From Streptomyces sp. Je 1-369 (lineage in GTDB: Bacteria > Actinomycetota > Actinomycetes > Streptomycetales > Streptomycetaceae): a DNA stretch of 64,000 bases. The stretch spans positions 6,195,501 through 6,259,500 of the forward strand of contig NZ_CP101750.1 in assembly GCF_026810505.1 (NCBI RefSeq), written 5' to 3'. Both the position numbers and the translations under genes were made by a program. The notes below the pieces were generated by a model. That model saw nothing but the letters and a program-made list of their open reading frames with translations, did no database searches and had not been told where the DNA came from. This document shows, piece after piece, positions 36,166 through 44,324 of the stretch (the first letter of the stretch is position 1; each line of letters opens with the position of its first letter).

Positions 36166-37587
36166 TCAGGCCAGGGGGTCGGCGGCCGGGGCGGTGGTCG
36201 GGGCTCGGTCGGTGCGTGCTGTCAGTGCAAGGTAGCCCGCTCCGCCCACCACCCCCGAGAGCAGGAAGCTGCAGTCGACCCCGCCGGTCCAGGAGAGGAG
36301 CGGGCCCTCGTACGAGGGGAGTGACACCGCCAGGACGCCTGCCGTCGCGCCCAGCGCCCACGCCCCCGTGGCCCGCGCGTTCCAGCCCGAGCGGTACCAG
36401 TAGACGCCCCCCTGCGAGCGGCGGTTGAAGACCTGGAGGGCCTCCGCGTCGTACGCGCCGCGGCAGCGTACGAAGCCGATGAGCGTGATCACCGCCCACG
36501 GCGTGCCGATCGCCGTGAGGAGCAGCACGAAGGACGTCATCGCGTCCTGCGCCTCCCACGCGTAGTGGCCCACGAAGACGCAGGCCGTGGCGACGACGGC
36601 GACCGTGTACGTGGCGCGGGCGCGGGACGCGCGGGGCAGGATCGCGTCCAGGTCGAGGCCCATGGAGTAGAGCATCAGGCCCGCGTTGCCCACCGATCCC
36701 GCGGACGCGGCGAGGAGGAGCGGGATGAGGTACCAGGTGGGGGACGCGTCGACGAGCCCGCCCGCGTAGTCGAGCGCCGCGCGCGCCGCGTACGCCGTGA
36801 ACGTGCCGAAGAGCTGGGGGACGAGGAGTCCGGCCAGCAGGCCCGCCCAGGCCGCGCCCAGGACCGCGCGGGAGCTGTGCCGGGCCGGGGAGATGTAGCG
36901 CGTGTAGTCGCCGAGGAGGGTGATGAAGGCGATCGGGCCGGACAGGCCCGCTGCGACCAGGGCCAGCAGCCACGTCGGCCAGAACGAGCCGAGCGCGTAG
37001 CCCCCCGCGCCGGGCAGCGCGGCGGTCGTGAAGTCGGGGGCGTAGGCGATGACGCCGAGGGCGAGCAGCGCCGTCATGCCGACGGCGAGGACGCGGGAGA
37101 GGCGCAGCAGGACGCGGTACCCGTAGACCGCGCCGGTCACGGTGGCCGCCGCGAGCAGGGCGTAGACCAGGGAGTACGAGAGTCCGCCGGCCGGCAGACC
37201 GAGCAGCCGGTGCAGCGTGCCGACCATCACGTCGCCGCCGATCCAGATGGTCAGCGCGGTGTAGCCGAGGGACAGGAGCAGGCCGACGACCGAGCCGACG
37301 AGGCGGCCGCGCACCCCGAACTGGGCGCCGGACGACGTGGAGAGGTTCGTGCCGGTGCGCAGCGAGACCAGGGCGAGCGGCGCGGTCAGCGCCGTACCGA
37401 TCACCGTGCCCGCCACGACCGCGCTCACCGACTCCCACCAGCCGAGGCCGAACGACACCGGCAGCCAGCCGAAGACGATCACCCCCAGGCAGAGGTTGGA
37501 GCCGATGAGGATCGATACGAGATCGCGGGGGCCGCTGGTGCGTTCCCCGTCCGGGATGGTGTCGACTCCGCGCTGTTCTATCGGCAT
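36166..37587 (-). CDS. NCS1-family (purine/cytosine-type) permease
   Basis: A 473-residue inner-membrane transporter with about 12 spans. NCS1 marks are the early IGSNLCLGVIVFGWLPVSFG helix, FGVRGRLVGSVVGLLLSLGY, the substrate helix with GPIAFITLLGDYTRYISP and the TWYLIPLLLAASAGSVGNAG region. NCS1 transporters take up nucleobases, hydantoins, thiamine or related nitrogen compounds with Na+ or H+. It is divergent from agmatine deiminase and shares a control region with two palindromes, so its substrate may be linked to guanidine/amine metabolism (inference). ATG 37587 has AGGGGC upstream; the frame is open to 37647. Confidence 0.9.
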   Translation of the reverse strand: MPIEQRGVDTIPDGERTSGPRDLVSILIGSNLCLGVIVFGWLPVSFGLGWWESVSAVVAGTVIGTALTAPLALVSLRTGTNLSTSSGAQFGVRGRLVGSVVGLLLSLGYTALTIWIGGDVMVGTLHRLLGLPAGGLSYSLVYALLAAATVTGAVYGYRVLLRLSRVLAVGMTALLALGVIAYAPDFTTAALPGAGGYALGSFWPTWLLALVAAGLSGPIAFITLLGDYTRYISPARHSSRAVLGAAWAGLLAGLLVPQLFGTFTAYAARAALDYAGGLVDASPTWYLIPLLLAASAGSVGNAGLMLYSMGLDLDAILPRASRARATYTVAVVATACVFVGHYAWEAQDAMTSFVLLLTAIGTPWAVITLIGFVRCRGAYDAEALQVFNRRSQGGVYWYRSGWNARATGAWALGATAGVLAVSLPSYEGPLLSWTGGVDCSFLLSGVVGGAGYLALTARTDRAPTTAPAADPLA

Positions 37588-37632
37588 GAGGGTGCCCCTG
37601 ACGCTCGCTTGGTCCCAATGGTTGCCCCACGT

Positions 37633-37647
37633 TTGAGCAGCGCTCAA
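37633..37647. promoter_or_regulatory. Palindrome, probable TetR operator (permease side)
   Basis: TTGAGC and GCTCAA form a perfect inverted repeat around AGC, 46 bases upstream of the permease start. Confidence 0.55.
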
Positions 37648-37700
37648 TGTGACGCGTTCGACCCCTCCCCGTCAATGCTTCCCGCATGCGGATTCCGTAG

Positions 37701-37720
37701 TTAGAGTGATGCTCTAAAGT
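37701..37720. promoter_or_regulatory. Palindrome overlapping the agmatine deiminase promoter
   Basis: TTAGAG (37701-37706) and CTCTAA (37712-37717) form a perfect inverted repeat around TGATG. A TAAAGT -10 box (37715-37720) overlaps the right arm, so a bound regulator would block RNA polymerase. Confidence 0.6.
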
Positions 37721-37749
37721 CTTCTTTCCTCCTTGTGAAGGTGTACGCC

Positions 37750-38787
37750 ATGACCGCTGCCGCCGACGGCTTCCGCATGCCCGCCGAGTGGGCCCCGCAC
37801 GAGCGCACGTGGATGGCGTGGCCGTGCCCCAACCCCACGTTCGACGACCCGGAGGGCCTCGACGCGTCGCGTCTCGCGTGGGCCGCCGTCGCCCGCGCCG
37901 TACGCCGCTTCGAGCCCGTCACCGTGGTGTGCGGGCCCGCGCAGTCCACGTACGCCTCGGAGCTGCTCGGACCGGACATCGAGGTGACCGAGCGGGAGCT
38001 CGACGACGCCTGGATGCGGGACATCGGGCCCACGTTCCTCACCGACGGCAAGGGCGGCCTGGCCGCCGTCGACTGGACGTTCAACGGCTGGGGCGCCCAG
38101 GAGTGGGCCCGCTGGGACCACGACTCCAAGGTCGGGACGTACGTCGCCGGCCTCGCCGGAGCGCGGACGTACGCCTCGAAGCTGGTCAACGAGGGCGGCG
38201 GCCTGCACGTCGACGGCGAGGGCACCGTCCTGCTCACCGAGACCGTGCAGCTCGGCCCCGAGCGCAACCCCGGCTGGACGAAGGAGCAGGTGGAGGCGGA
38301 GGTCCACGCCCACCTCGGCACCACCAAGGCGATCTGGCTGCCGCGCGGGCTCACCGCCGACTACCCGGGCCACGGCTTCGGCACCCTCGGCCACGTCGAC
38401 ATCGTCGCCGCCTTCGCCGCGCCCGGCGTCGTCCTCGTGCACTCCCAGCGCAACCCCGCCCACCCCGATTTCGAGGTCAGCAAGGACGTCGTCGCGGCCC
38501 TGACCGGGCAGACGGACGCCCGCGGCCGCACCCTGCGGATCGTCGAGGTGCCCGCCCCGACCGTCCTCAAGGACGACGAGGGCTGGGTCGACTACTCGTA
38601 CATCAACCACTACCTCTGCAACGGCGGCGTCGTCCTGTGCGCCTTCGGCGACCCGAACGACGAGATCGCCGCGGGCATCTTCCGCGGTCTCTTTCCCGAC
38701 CGGACCGTGACGCTCGTCGACGCCCGTACGATCTTCGCGGGGGGCGGTGGCATCCACTGCATCACCCAGCAGCAGCCGAAGGTGTGA
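37750..38787 (+). CDS. aguA: Agmatine deiminase
   Basis: A 345-residue enzyme of the guanidino-modifying (PPAD-like) fold that converts agmatine to N-carbamoylputrescine and ammonia. The start-proximal PAEWAPHERTWMAWPCPNPT, the DDAWMRDIGPTFLTD substrate loop, NEGGGLHVDGEGTVLLTE, GLTADYPGHGFGTLGHVD and the catalytic Cys in GGGGIHCITQQQP are all present. GAAGG lies 9 bases before ATG 37750; GTG 37735 is an alternative. It is followed 14 bases later by a TetR gene in the same operon. Confidence 0.94.
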   Translation: MTAAADGFRMPAEWAPHERTWMAWPCPNPTFDDPEGLDASRLAWAAVARAVRRFEPVTVVCGPAQSTYASELLGPDIEVTERELDDAWMRDIGPTFLTDGKGGLAAVDWTFNGWGAQEWARWDHDSKVGTYVAGLAGARTYASKLVNEGGGLHVDGEGTVLLTETVQLGPERNPGWTKEQVEAEVHAHLGTTKAIWLPRGLTADYPGHGFGTLGHVDIVAAFAAPGVVLVHSQRNPAHPDFEVSKDVVAALTGQTDARGRTLRIVEVPAPTVLKDDEGWVDYSYINHYLCNGGVVLCAFGDPNDEIAAGIFRGLFPDRTVTLVDARTIFAGGGGIHCITQQQPKV

Positions 38788-38801
38788 TCAAGGAGTACGG
38801 G

Positions 38802-39410
38802 ATGGCCGGTCAGGCCCGCGCGCGGAAGAACGCCCCGCCGCGTGAGGACGTGTTGGCGGCCGCCATGGAGATGATCGCCGAACGCGGCCTGGAGAAGCTG
38901 ACCATGGCCGCGCTCGGCCGTGCGGTCGGCATGAGCTCCGGCCATCTCCTCTACTACTTCCGCACCAAGGACGAGCTGCTCCTGCGCACCCTGGAGTGGA
39001 GCGAGGGCCGCCTCGGCGCCGAGCGCGGCCGGCTCCTCGCCCGGCGGGGCACGGCGCGCGAACGCCTCGACGCGTACGTCGACCTGTACGTCCCCGACGC
39101 TGTCGGCGACCCGCACTGGACGCTCTGGCTCGAGGTCTGGAACCGGTCCCTCAACGCCGACGAGGAGGGCCGCGACCGGCAGGCGGCGATCGAGGGGGCC
39201 TGGCACCGCGACCTGGTGGCGCTGCTCGCCGAGGGAGTGTCGCGCGGTGAGTTCGCGGCGGTCGACCCGGACCGCTTCGCGTCCCGGCTGCGGGCGCTGC
39301 TCGACGGGTTCTCCATCCACGTGGCGATCGGGCTGCGGGGGACGGACCGGGACCAAGTCCTCGTACACGTACGGGAGTTCCTCGACTCCGGGCTCGCCTC
39401 GGACTCCTAG
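38802..39410 (+). CDS. TetR-family regulator (BetI-like), probably of the agmatine/permease unit
   Basis: A 202-residue regulator with HTH LTMAALGRAVGMSSGHLLYY followed by FRTKDELLLRTL, and a BetI-like C-terminal domain (TLWLEVWNRSLNADEEGRDR). AAGGAG precedes ATG 38802 and only 14 bases separate it from agmatine deiminase. Its likely sites are the two palindromes at 37633-37647 and 37701-37717, which would give autocontrol and control of the permease. Confidence 0.9.
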   Translation: MAGQARARKNAPPREDVLAAAMEMIAERGLEKLTMAALGRAVGMSSGHLLYYFRTKDELLLRTLEWSEGRLGAERGRLLARRGTARERLDAYVDLYVPDAVGDPHWTLWLEVWNRSLNADEEGRDRQAAIEGAWHRDLVALLAEGVSRGEFAAVDPDRFASRLRALLDGFSIHVAIGLRGTDRDQVLVHVREFLDSGLASDS

Positions 39411-39524
39411 CCCTCCGTAGAGGTTGTACGCACTCCGGCTGATTGCCTGTCCCCCTTGTGGTGCGCTTGTATCCCGGTGGGTATCGCTCAACGGCGAGCG
39501 AATGGAACAACGGGGGACCCGATC

Positions 39525-40787
39525 ATGTACTGCACCCATCGCAAGCGCATCGCCCTGGCGGTCGCCGCGGGCGTCGTCGCGGCCGCGGTCACCGCCCTGC
39601 CGGCCGCCTTCGCCGCCGACGCGGCCGTGGCGCCCCGCACCGAGGGCATCAGCGTCACCGCCGACGGGCGCGCCGCGAACGACCGGTCCGCGGGGGCCGT
39701 GATCAGCCGAGACGGCAGGTTCGCGGCCTTCGACTCCGAGGCCACCGACCTCGTGCCGGGCGACACGAACGGGGCGCGCGACATCTTCGTACGCGATCTG
39801 CGCACCGGAAGGACGGAGCGCGTATCCGTCGCCGGGCGTCAGGTCAGCGGCCCGTCCCTGAGCGCCGACGGCCGCTACGTCGCGTTCGTCTCCAGCCCCG
39901 CGGGCTCCTGGTCCGACCGCGATGTGCGCCTCTACGACCGCAGGACAGGGAGGACCGAACGCCTCGACGTCGAGCTGCCCGACGGCTACCCGGGCGACAG
40001 CGCGGGCAGCGTCTCCCTCAGCGCGAACGCGCGCTACGCCGTCTTCGACACGGACGGGCCGCGCTTCGACGGCACGGCCGTCTTTCTGCGCGACCGCGAG
40101 GCCGGCACCACCGAGAATGTCAGCCACCCGTACGCGGGCGGCGACGGCGAGCGCGACGCCCACTCACCGACCGTCAGCGACAACGGCCGGTACGTCGTCT
40201 ACGCCAACTCGTTCGTCAACGGCCCGCGCGGCGACGACTGGAGCGACCTGTGGCTGCGCGACCGCAGGACCGGCGAGCTGTCCCAGGTCGACCGCTCGCA
40301 CGACGGCTCCAGGACCGAGAAGGAGTCCCTGGACGCGTCCATCAGCGGCGACGGCCGCACCGTCGTCTTCGAGTCGAGGGACACCCACCTCGTGCCCGAG
40401 GACAACGACGCCTCCTGGAACGTGTTCGTGCACGACGTGGCCTCCGGCCGCAACCAGCGCGTCCACGGCACGCAGGGCGGACCCGGCGAGGTGTACACCC
40501 GCTCGCCCGCGATCAGCGCCGACGGCCGCTTTCTCACCTACCTGTCGGAGCTCACCGAGGCGGGCAGCGAGTACGGCAAGGAGTGGCCGACGTATCTCCG
40601 GGACCTGAAGAAGGGCACCACCACGCTCGTCTCCCCGGACACCGGCGGCGGCGCCGCGACGGCGAACGTCCTTCCCGGCGGCATCGCGCGCGACGGCGCC
40701 CGCGTCACCTTCGAGTCGTCGGACGCGACCCTCCTTCCGGGTGACACGAACGACGGGAACGACATCTTCGTACGCCACCTGCGCTGA
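39525..40787 (+). CDS. Secreted TolB/WD40-like beta-propeller protein
   Basis: A 420-residue protein. A Sec signal peptide (KRIALAVAAGVVAAAVTALP, cleavage near AFAADA) is followed by about six repeats of the PD40 type, each built as S-x-D-G-R-Y/F-V-A-F/Y ... RD(R/L)xTGxxxR, for example SLSADGRYVAFVSSP and TVSDNGRYVVYANSF. This predicts an extracellular beta-propeller for protein or ligand binding; no catalytic residues are evident. GGGGGA lies 7-8 bases before ATG 39525. The first and last repeats share ATDLVPGDTNGARDIFVRDL-type sequence, closing the ring. Confidence 0.85.
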   Translation: MYCTHRKRIALAVAAGVVAAAVTALPAAFAADAAVAPRTEGISVTADGRAANDRSAGAVISRDGRFAAFDSEATDLVPGDTNGARDIFVRDLRTGRTERVSVAGRQVSGPSLSADGRYVAFVSSPAGSWSDRDVRLYDRRTGRTERLDVELPDGYPGDSAGSVSLSANARYAVFDTDGPRFDGTAVFLRDREAGTTENVSHPYAGGDGERDAHSPTVSDNGRYVVYANSFVNGPRGDDWSDLWLRDRRTGELSQVDRSHDGSRTEKESLDASISGDGRTVVFESRDTHLVPEDNDASWNVFVHDVASGRNQRVHGTQGGPGEVYTRSPAISADGRFLTYLSELTEAGSEYGKEWPTYLRDLKKGTTTLVSPDTGGGAATANVLPGGIARDGARVTFESSDATLLPGDTNDGNDIFVRHLR

Positions 40788-40904
40788 CGCCCTCCACGCC
40801 TGGGTCCGCCCCGCGGGCGGCGTGTCCACCGTCGCCCGCATCGTGAGACAGGGGCCCCACCGCACGGCAAAGCGTGGCAAGCTGCCTCCGTGCTCTCGTT
40901 CGCC

Positions 40905-40940
40905 ATGATTATTGGCAGCAGGCGCGCCGGTCCGCAGTGA
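40905..40940 (+). CDS. Putative cimA leader peptide (11 aa) with two Ile codons
   Basis: A short ORF reads MIIGSRRAGPQ and stops at TGA 40938-40940. Codons 2 and 3 are both ATT, a rare Ile codon in this GC-rich genome, which would favour stalling when Ile-tRNA is uncharged. It lies upstream of an intrinsic terminator (40996-41021) and then cimA, an isoleucine-pathway gene. No clear ribosome-binding site is seen, so translation may be leaderless. The assignment rests on position, codon content and terminator. Confidence 0.65.
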   Translation: MIIGSRRAGPQ

Positions 40941-40995
40941 CCGCCTCGTATCCATCACGTACGGGCGGACACCGTCGCCTCGACCCGCGCGCAGA

Positions 40996-41021
40996 CCTCT
41001 CGCACCCGCGAGGGGTTTTTT
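40996..41021 (+). terminator. cimA attenuator terminator
   Basis: CCTCTCGC (40996-41003) pairs with GCGAGGGG (41008-41015), including one G-U pair, and is followed by six T (41016-41021). An upstream pairing of GTCCGC (40930-40935) with GCGGAC (40965-40970) overlaps the leader-peptide end and could form when the ribosome stalls at Ile. The remaining 100 bases to cimA show no other gene. Confidence 0.75.
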
Positions 41022-41127
41022 CGTTTCCCGGCCCAACTGCAGCCGGACACGGAGCGCGAGGGATCATTGGGGGTGGTGGAGCCGGTCATTCCGGTAGACC
41101 GAGATCCGACACAGGAGCCAGATCAGC

Positions 41128-42732
41128 ATGACGGAAACCAGCACACCCGACGATTCCTTCCACGTCTTCGACACGACGCTGCGCGACGGCGCGCAGCGCG
41201 AAGGCATCAACCTCACCGTCGCGGACAAGCTGACCATCGCGCGGCACCTGGACGACTTCGGCGTCGGCTTCATCGAGGGCGGCTGGCCCGGCGCCAACCC
41301 GCGCGACACCGAGTTCTTCGCACGGGCCAAGGAAGAGATCACCTTCCGGCACGCGCAGCTCGTCGCCTTCGGCGCCACCCGCCGCGCGGGCGCCAAGGCC
41401 GCCGATGACCCGCAGGTCAACGCCCTCCTCGCGTCCGGCGCGCCCGTCATCACCCTCGTCGCCAAGGCCCACGACCGGCACGTCGAGCTCGCCCTGCGCA
41501 CCACCCTCGACGAGAACGTGGAGATGGTCCGCGACACCGTCTCCTACCTCGTCTCGCAGGGCCGCAGGGTCTTCGTCGACTGCGAGCACTTCTTCGACGG
41601 CTACCGCGCCAACCCCGAGTACGCCAAGGCCGTCGTGCGCGCCGCGGCCGATGCGGGCGCCGACGTCGTCATCCTGTGCGACACCAACGGCGGCATGCTG
41701 CCAGCCCAGGTCCAGGCCGTCGTCTCCACCGTCGTCGCGGACACCGGCGCCCGCCTCGGCATCCACGCCCAGGACGACACCGGCTGCGCCGTCGCCAACA
41801 CCCTCGCCGCCGTCGACGCGGGCGCCACCCACGTCCAGTGCACCGCCAACGGCTACGGCGAGCGCGTCGGCAACGCCAACCTCTTCCCCGTCGTCGCCGC
41901 GCTGGAGCTCAAGTACGGCAAGCAGGTCCTGCCCGAGGGCTCGCTGCGCGAGATGACCCGCGTCTCGCACGCCATCGCCGAGGTCGTGAACCTGACCCCG
42001 TCGACGCACCAGCCCTACGTCGGCGTCTCCGCGTTCGCGCACAAGGCCGGACTGCACGCCTCCGCCATCAAGGTCGACCCGGACCTCTACCAGCACATCG
42101 ACCCCGACCTCGTCGGCAACCGCATCCGCATGCTGGTCTCCGACATGGCGGGCCGCGCCTCCATCGAGCTCAAGGGCAAGGAGCTCGGCGTCGACCTCGG
42201 CGACGACCGCGAGCTGATCGGCCGCGTCGTGGACCGGGTCAAGGAGCGCGAACTCCAGGGCTACACGTACGAGGCCGCGGACGCCTCCTTCGAGCTGCTG
42301 CTCCGCGAGGAGGCCGAGGGCCGCGCCCGCCGCTACTTCCGCGTCGAGTCCTGGCGGGCCATCGTCGAGGACCGCCCCGACGGCACGCACGCCAACGAGG
42401 CCACCGTGAAGCTGTGGGCCAAGGGCGAGCGCATCGTCGCCACCGCGGAGGGCAACGGCCCGGTCAACGCCCTCGACCGGGCGCTGCGGGTCGGCCTGGA
42501 GCGGATCTACCCGCAGCTCGCCAAGCTGGAGCTCGTCGACTACAAGGTCCGCATCCTGGAGGGCAAGCACGGCACGTCCTCCACCACGCGCGTCCTGATC
42601 TCGACGACCGACGGCGTCGGCGAGTGGTCGACCGTCGGCGTCGCGGAGAACGTCATCGCCGCGTCGTGGGGCGCGCTGGAGGACGCCTACACCTACGGAC
42701 TGCTGCGGGCCGGGGTCGAGCCGGTCGAGTAG
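41128..42732 (+). CDS. cimA: (R)-Citramalate synthase
   Basis: A 534-residue acyltransferase of the isopropylmalate/homocitrate synthase family, of the citramalate subtype. It condenses acetyl-CoA with pyruvate to citramalate, feeding 2-oxobutyrate for isoleucine without threonine. The TIM barrel starts FHVFDTTLRDGAQREGINLT, with metal ligands in LCDTNGGMLP and LGIHAQDDTGCAVANTLAAV and the GYGERVGNANL loop. SAFAHKAGLHASAIKVDP is the citramalate-type linker, followed by the regulatory LeuA-dimer domain (KVRILEGKHGTSSTTRVLI). RBS-like CAGGAGCC lies upstream of ATG 41128. It is preceded by an attenuator. Confidence 0.95.
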   Translation: MTETSTPDDSFHVFDTTLRDGAQREGINLTVADKLTIARHLDDFGVGFIEGGWPGANPRDTEFFARAKEEITFRHAQLVAFGATRRAGAKAADDPQVNALLASGAPVITLVAKAHDRHVELALRTTLDENVEMVRDTVSYLVSQGRRVFVDCEHFFDGYRANPEYAKAVVRAAADAGADVVILCDTNGGMLPAQVQAVVSTVVADTGARLGIHAQDDTGCAVANTLAAVDAGATHVQCTANGYGERVGNANLFPVVAALELKYGKQVLPEGSLREMTRVSHAIAEVVNLTPSTHQPYVGVSAFAHKAGLHASAIKVDPDLYQHIDPDLVGNRIRMLVSDMAGRASIELKGKELGVDLGDDRELIGRVVDRVKERELQGYTYEAADASFELLLREEAEGRARRYFRVESWRAIVEDRPDGTHANEATVKLWAKGERIVATAEGNGPVNALDRALRVGLERIYPQLAKLELVDYKVRILEGKHGTSSTTRVLISTTDGVGEWSTVGVAENVIAASWGALEDAYTYGLLRAGVEPVE

Positions 42733-42752
42733 TCCGCCGGTCGAGCGGTCCG
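42721..42752 (+). repeat. 16-bp tandem duplication at the cimA stop codon
   Basis: CCGGTCGAGTAGTCCG is followed directly by CCGGTCGAGCGGTCCG, two mismatches. The first copy contains the TAG stop. Confidence 0.85.
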
Positions 42753-42796
42753 CCGGTGGAGGGGGCCCGGCCCGCCCGCCAGGGGTCCGTCTGGGT

Positions 42797-42802
42797 TACG
42801 TT
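42797..42802 (+). promoter_or_regulatory. -10 box of a leaderless promoter
   Basis: TACGTT lies 6 bases before ATG 42809, which has no ribosome-binding site. Confidence 0.55.
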
Positions 42803-42808
42803 CGAAGT

Positions 42809-44194
42809 ATGAGGAATCGGACGAAGCGGATCACGGTCGGACTCTCCGGACTGCTGCTCGCCCTGGGTGCCGTGTCGTTCACGGCGGCGCCCGGGGCCTT
42901 GGCGGCCCCCGGGGCGCGGGACGCCTCCAGCGTGTCGGTGGTGGCCGACGCCTGGAAGAAGAGCCCGGTCTACGTCGATCCCGCGGCGTCGGACCAGCTC
43001 TCCGCAGAGCAGGCCGACGCCCTCGCCGAGAAGATCAAGAAGGCCGACAAGCCGGTCTTCGTGGCCGTGCTGCCGGACGACTTCCCGCAGCAGGACCTCT
43101 TCGGTCAGCTGCGCACCGAGACCGGCGTGACCGGGCTGTACGCGGTCCGGCTCGGCAACGGCTTCGACGCGAAGGCCGACCCGTCCGTACTGACCGGCAA
43201 CGCCGTCGGCAACCTCGTCTCCCTGGTCCAGGGCGAGAACACCCCGCAGCAGCTCGACCGCTTCGTCGGCCAGGCCCTCGTGCAGGCCGACGGCAAGGCC
43301 CCGGAGTCCTGGGGCGGCGGCACGGACAACAGCGTCTCGCCGGGCGCCCTCGTCGGGGTCGGCGTGGTCGTCGTGGCGGGCGCCGGGGGCGCGTACGCGA
43401 TCATCCGGCGCAAGAAGCGGCGCCACGAGGAGATGCAGCGCGAGTCGCTGCGCAAGCTGTCCGTCGTCGTCGACGAGGACATCACCGCGTTCGGCGAGGA
43501 GCTCGACCGGCTCGACTTCCACCCCGCGGAGGCGGGCGCGGACGACGCGATGCGCGCGGACTACGAGCGCGCGCTCGACTCGTACGAGAAGGCGAAGTCG
43601 TACATGGCGGCCGCGACGCGCCCCGAGGAGGTACGGGCCGTCACCCAGGCGCTGGAGGACGGCCGCTTCTCGCTGGCCCTGCTCGCCGCGCGCCGGGAGG
43701 GACGCGAGCTGCCCGAGCGGCGGGCCCCCTGCTTCTTCGACCCGCGGCACGGCCCCTCGGTCGAGGACGCGACGTGGGCGCCCGCGAACGGCGCGGAACG
43801 CTCGGTCCCGGTGTGCGCGGCGGACGCGGCACGCCTCGCGGACGGCCAGGACCCGATGGTGCGGACCGTGGCCACGGAGTCCGGTGACCGGCGCCCCTAC
43901 TGGGAAGCCGGACCGGCGTACGGGCCGTGGGCGGGCGGGTACTTCGGCGGCGGCATCCTGCCCGGTCTCCTCGTCGGCACGATGCTCGGCGGCATGATGT
44001 CGAGCCCCGCGTACGCGGCGGACCACGGCTCCGGCTACGGCGACTTCGGCGGCGGCTACGAGGGCGGCGACTACTCGGGAGCGGACTTCGACGCGTCGGA
44101 CTTCGGGGGCGGGGACTTTGGCGGCGGCGGGGACTTCGGGGGTGGCGGGGACTTCGGCGGCGGCGGGGACTTCGGGGGTGGGGGCGGGTTCTGA
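42809..44194 (+). CDS. Exported membrane-anchored protein with Gly/Asp/Phe repeat tail
   Basis: A 461-residue protein. A signal peptide (about 1-32) and an extracellular domain come first. A single membrane span (GALVGVGVVVVAGAGGAYAI, about 178-200) is followed by a basic stop-transfer RRKKRRHEEM and a cytoplasmic helical region. A second hydrophobic Gly-rich stretch (GGGILPGLLVGTMLGGMM) leads to a C-terminal tail with tandem GGGGDFGGGGDFG units encoded by near-identical 15-base repeats. The family is unknown to me; the topology suggests an envelope scaffold. The tail resembles those of many small Streptomyces surface proteins. It is probably leaderless. Confidence 0.8.
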   Translation: MRNRTKRITVGLSGLLLALGAVSFTAAPGALAAPGARDASSVSVVADAWKKSPVYVDPAASDQLSAEQADALAEKIKKADKPVFVAVLPDDFPQQDLFGQLRTETGVTGLYAVRLGNGFDAKADPSVLTGNAVGNLVSLVQGENTPQQLDRFVGQALVQADGKAPESWGGGTDNSVSPGALVGVGVVVVAGAGGAYAIIRRKKRRHEEMQRESLRKLSVVVDEDITAFGEELDRLDFHPAEAGADDAMRADYERALDSYEKAKSYMAAATRPEEVRAVTQALEDGRFSLALLAARREGRELPERRAPCFFDPRHGPSVEDATWAPANGAERSVPVCAADAARLADGQDPMVRTVATESGDRRPYWEAGPAYGPWAGGYFGGGILPGLLVGTMLGGMMSSPAYAADHGSGYGDFGGGYEGGDYSGADFDASDFGGGDFGGGGDFGGGGDFGGGGDFGGGGGF

Positions 44195-44230
44195 GGGAGC
44201 TGGGAGCCGGTTCTGAGGGGGTGGGTGGCC
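44187..44230 (+). repeat. Two imperfect 22-bp tandem units across a stop codon
   Basis: GGTTCTGAGGG opens both units. The second halves (AGCTGGGAGCC and GGTGGGTGGCC) have diverged. The first unit contains the TGA stop of the preceding gene. Confidence 0.75.
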
Positions 44231-44324
44231 TGACTGGTTGACGGCAGCGAGGGACTGCGAGACGATACGGTTCGTCTTGCTATTCGTCTTGTCGTTCGTC
44301 GTCGTTCAATCAGGGGAGGCCGTC

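Noticed and set aside
42653..44026. 457-codon minus-strand ORF opposite the Gly-rich membrane gene
   Set aside because: Shadow frame with low-complexity Arg/Gly/Val translation; the plus-strand gene has a signal peptide, membrane span and leaderless promoter.
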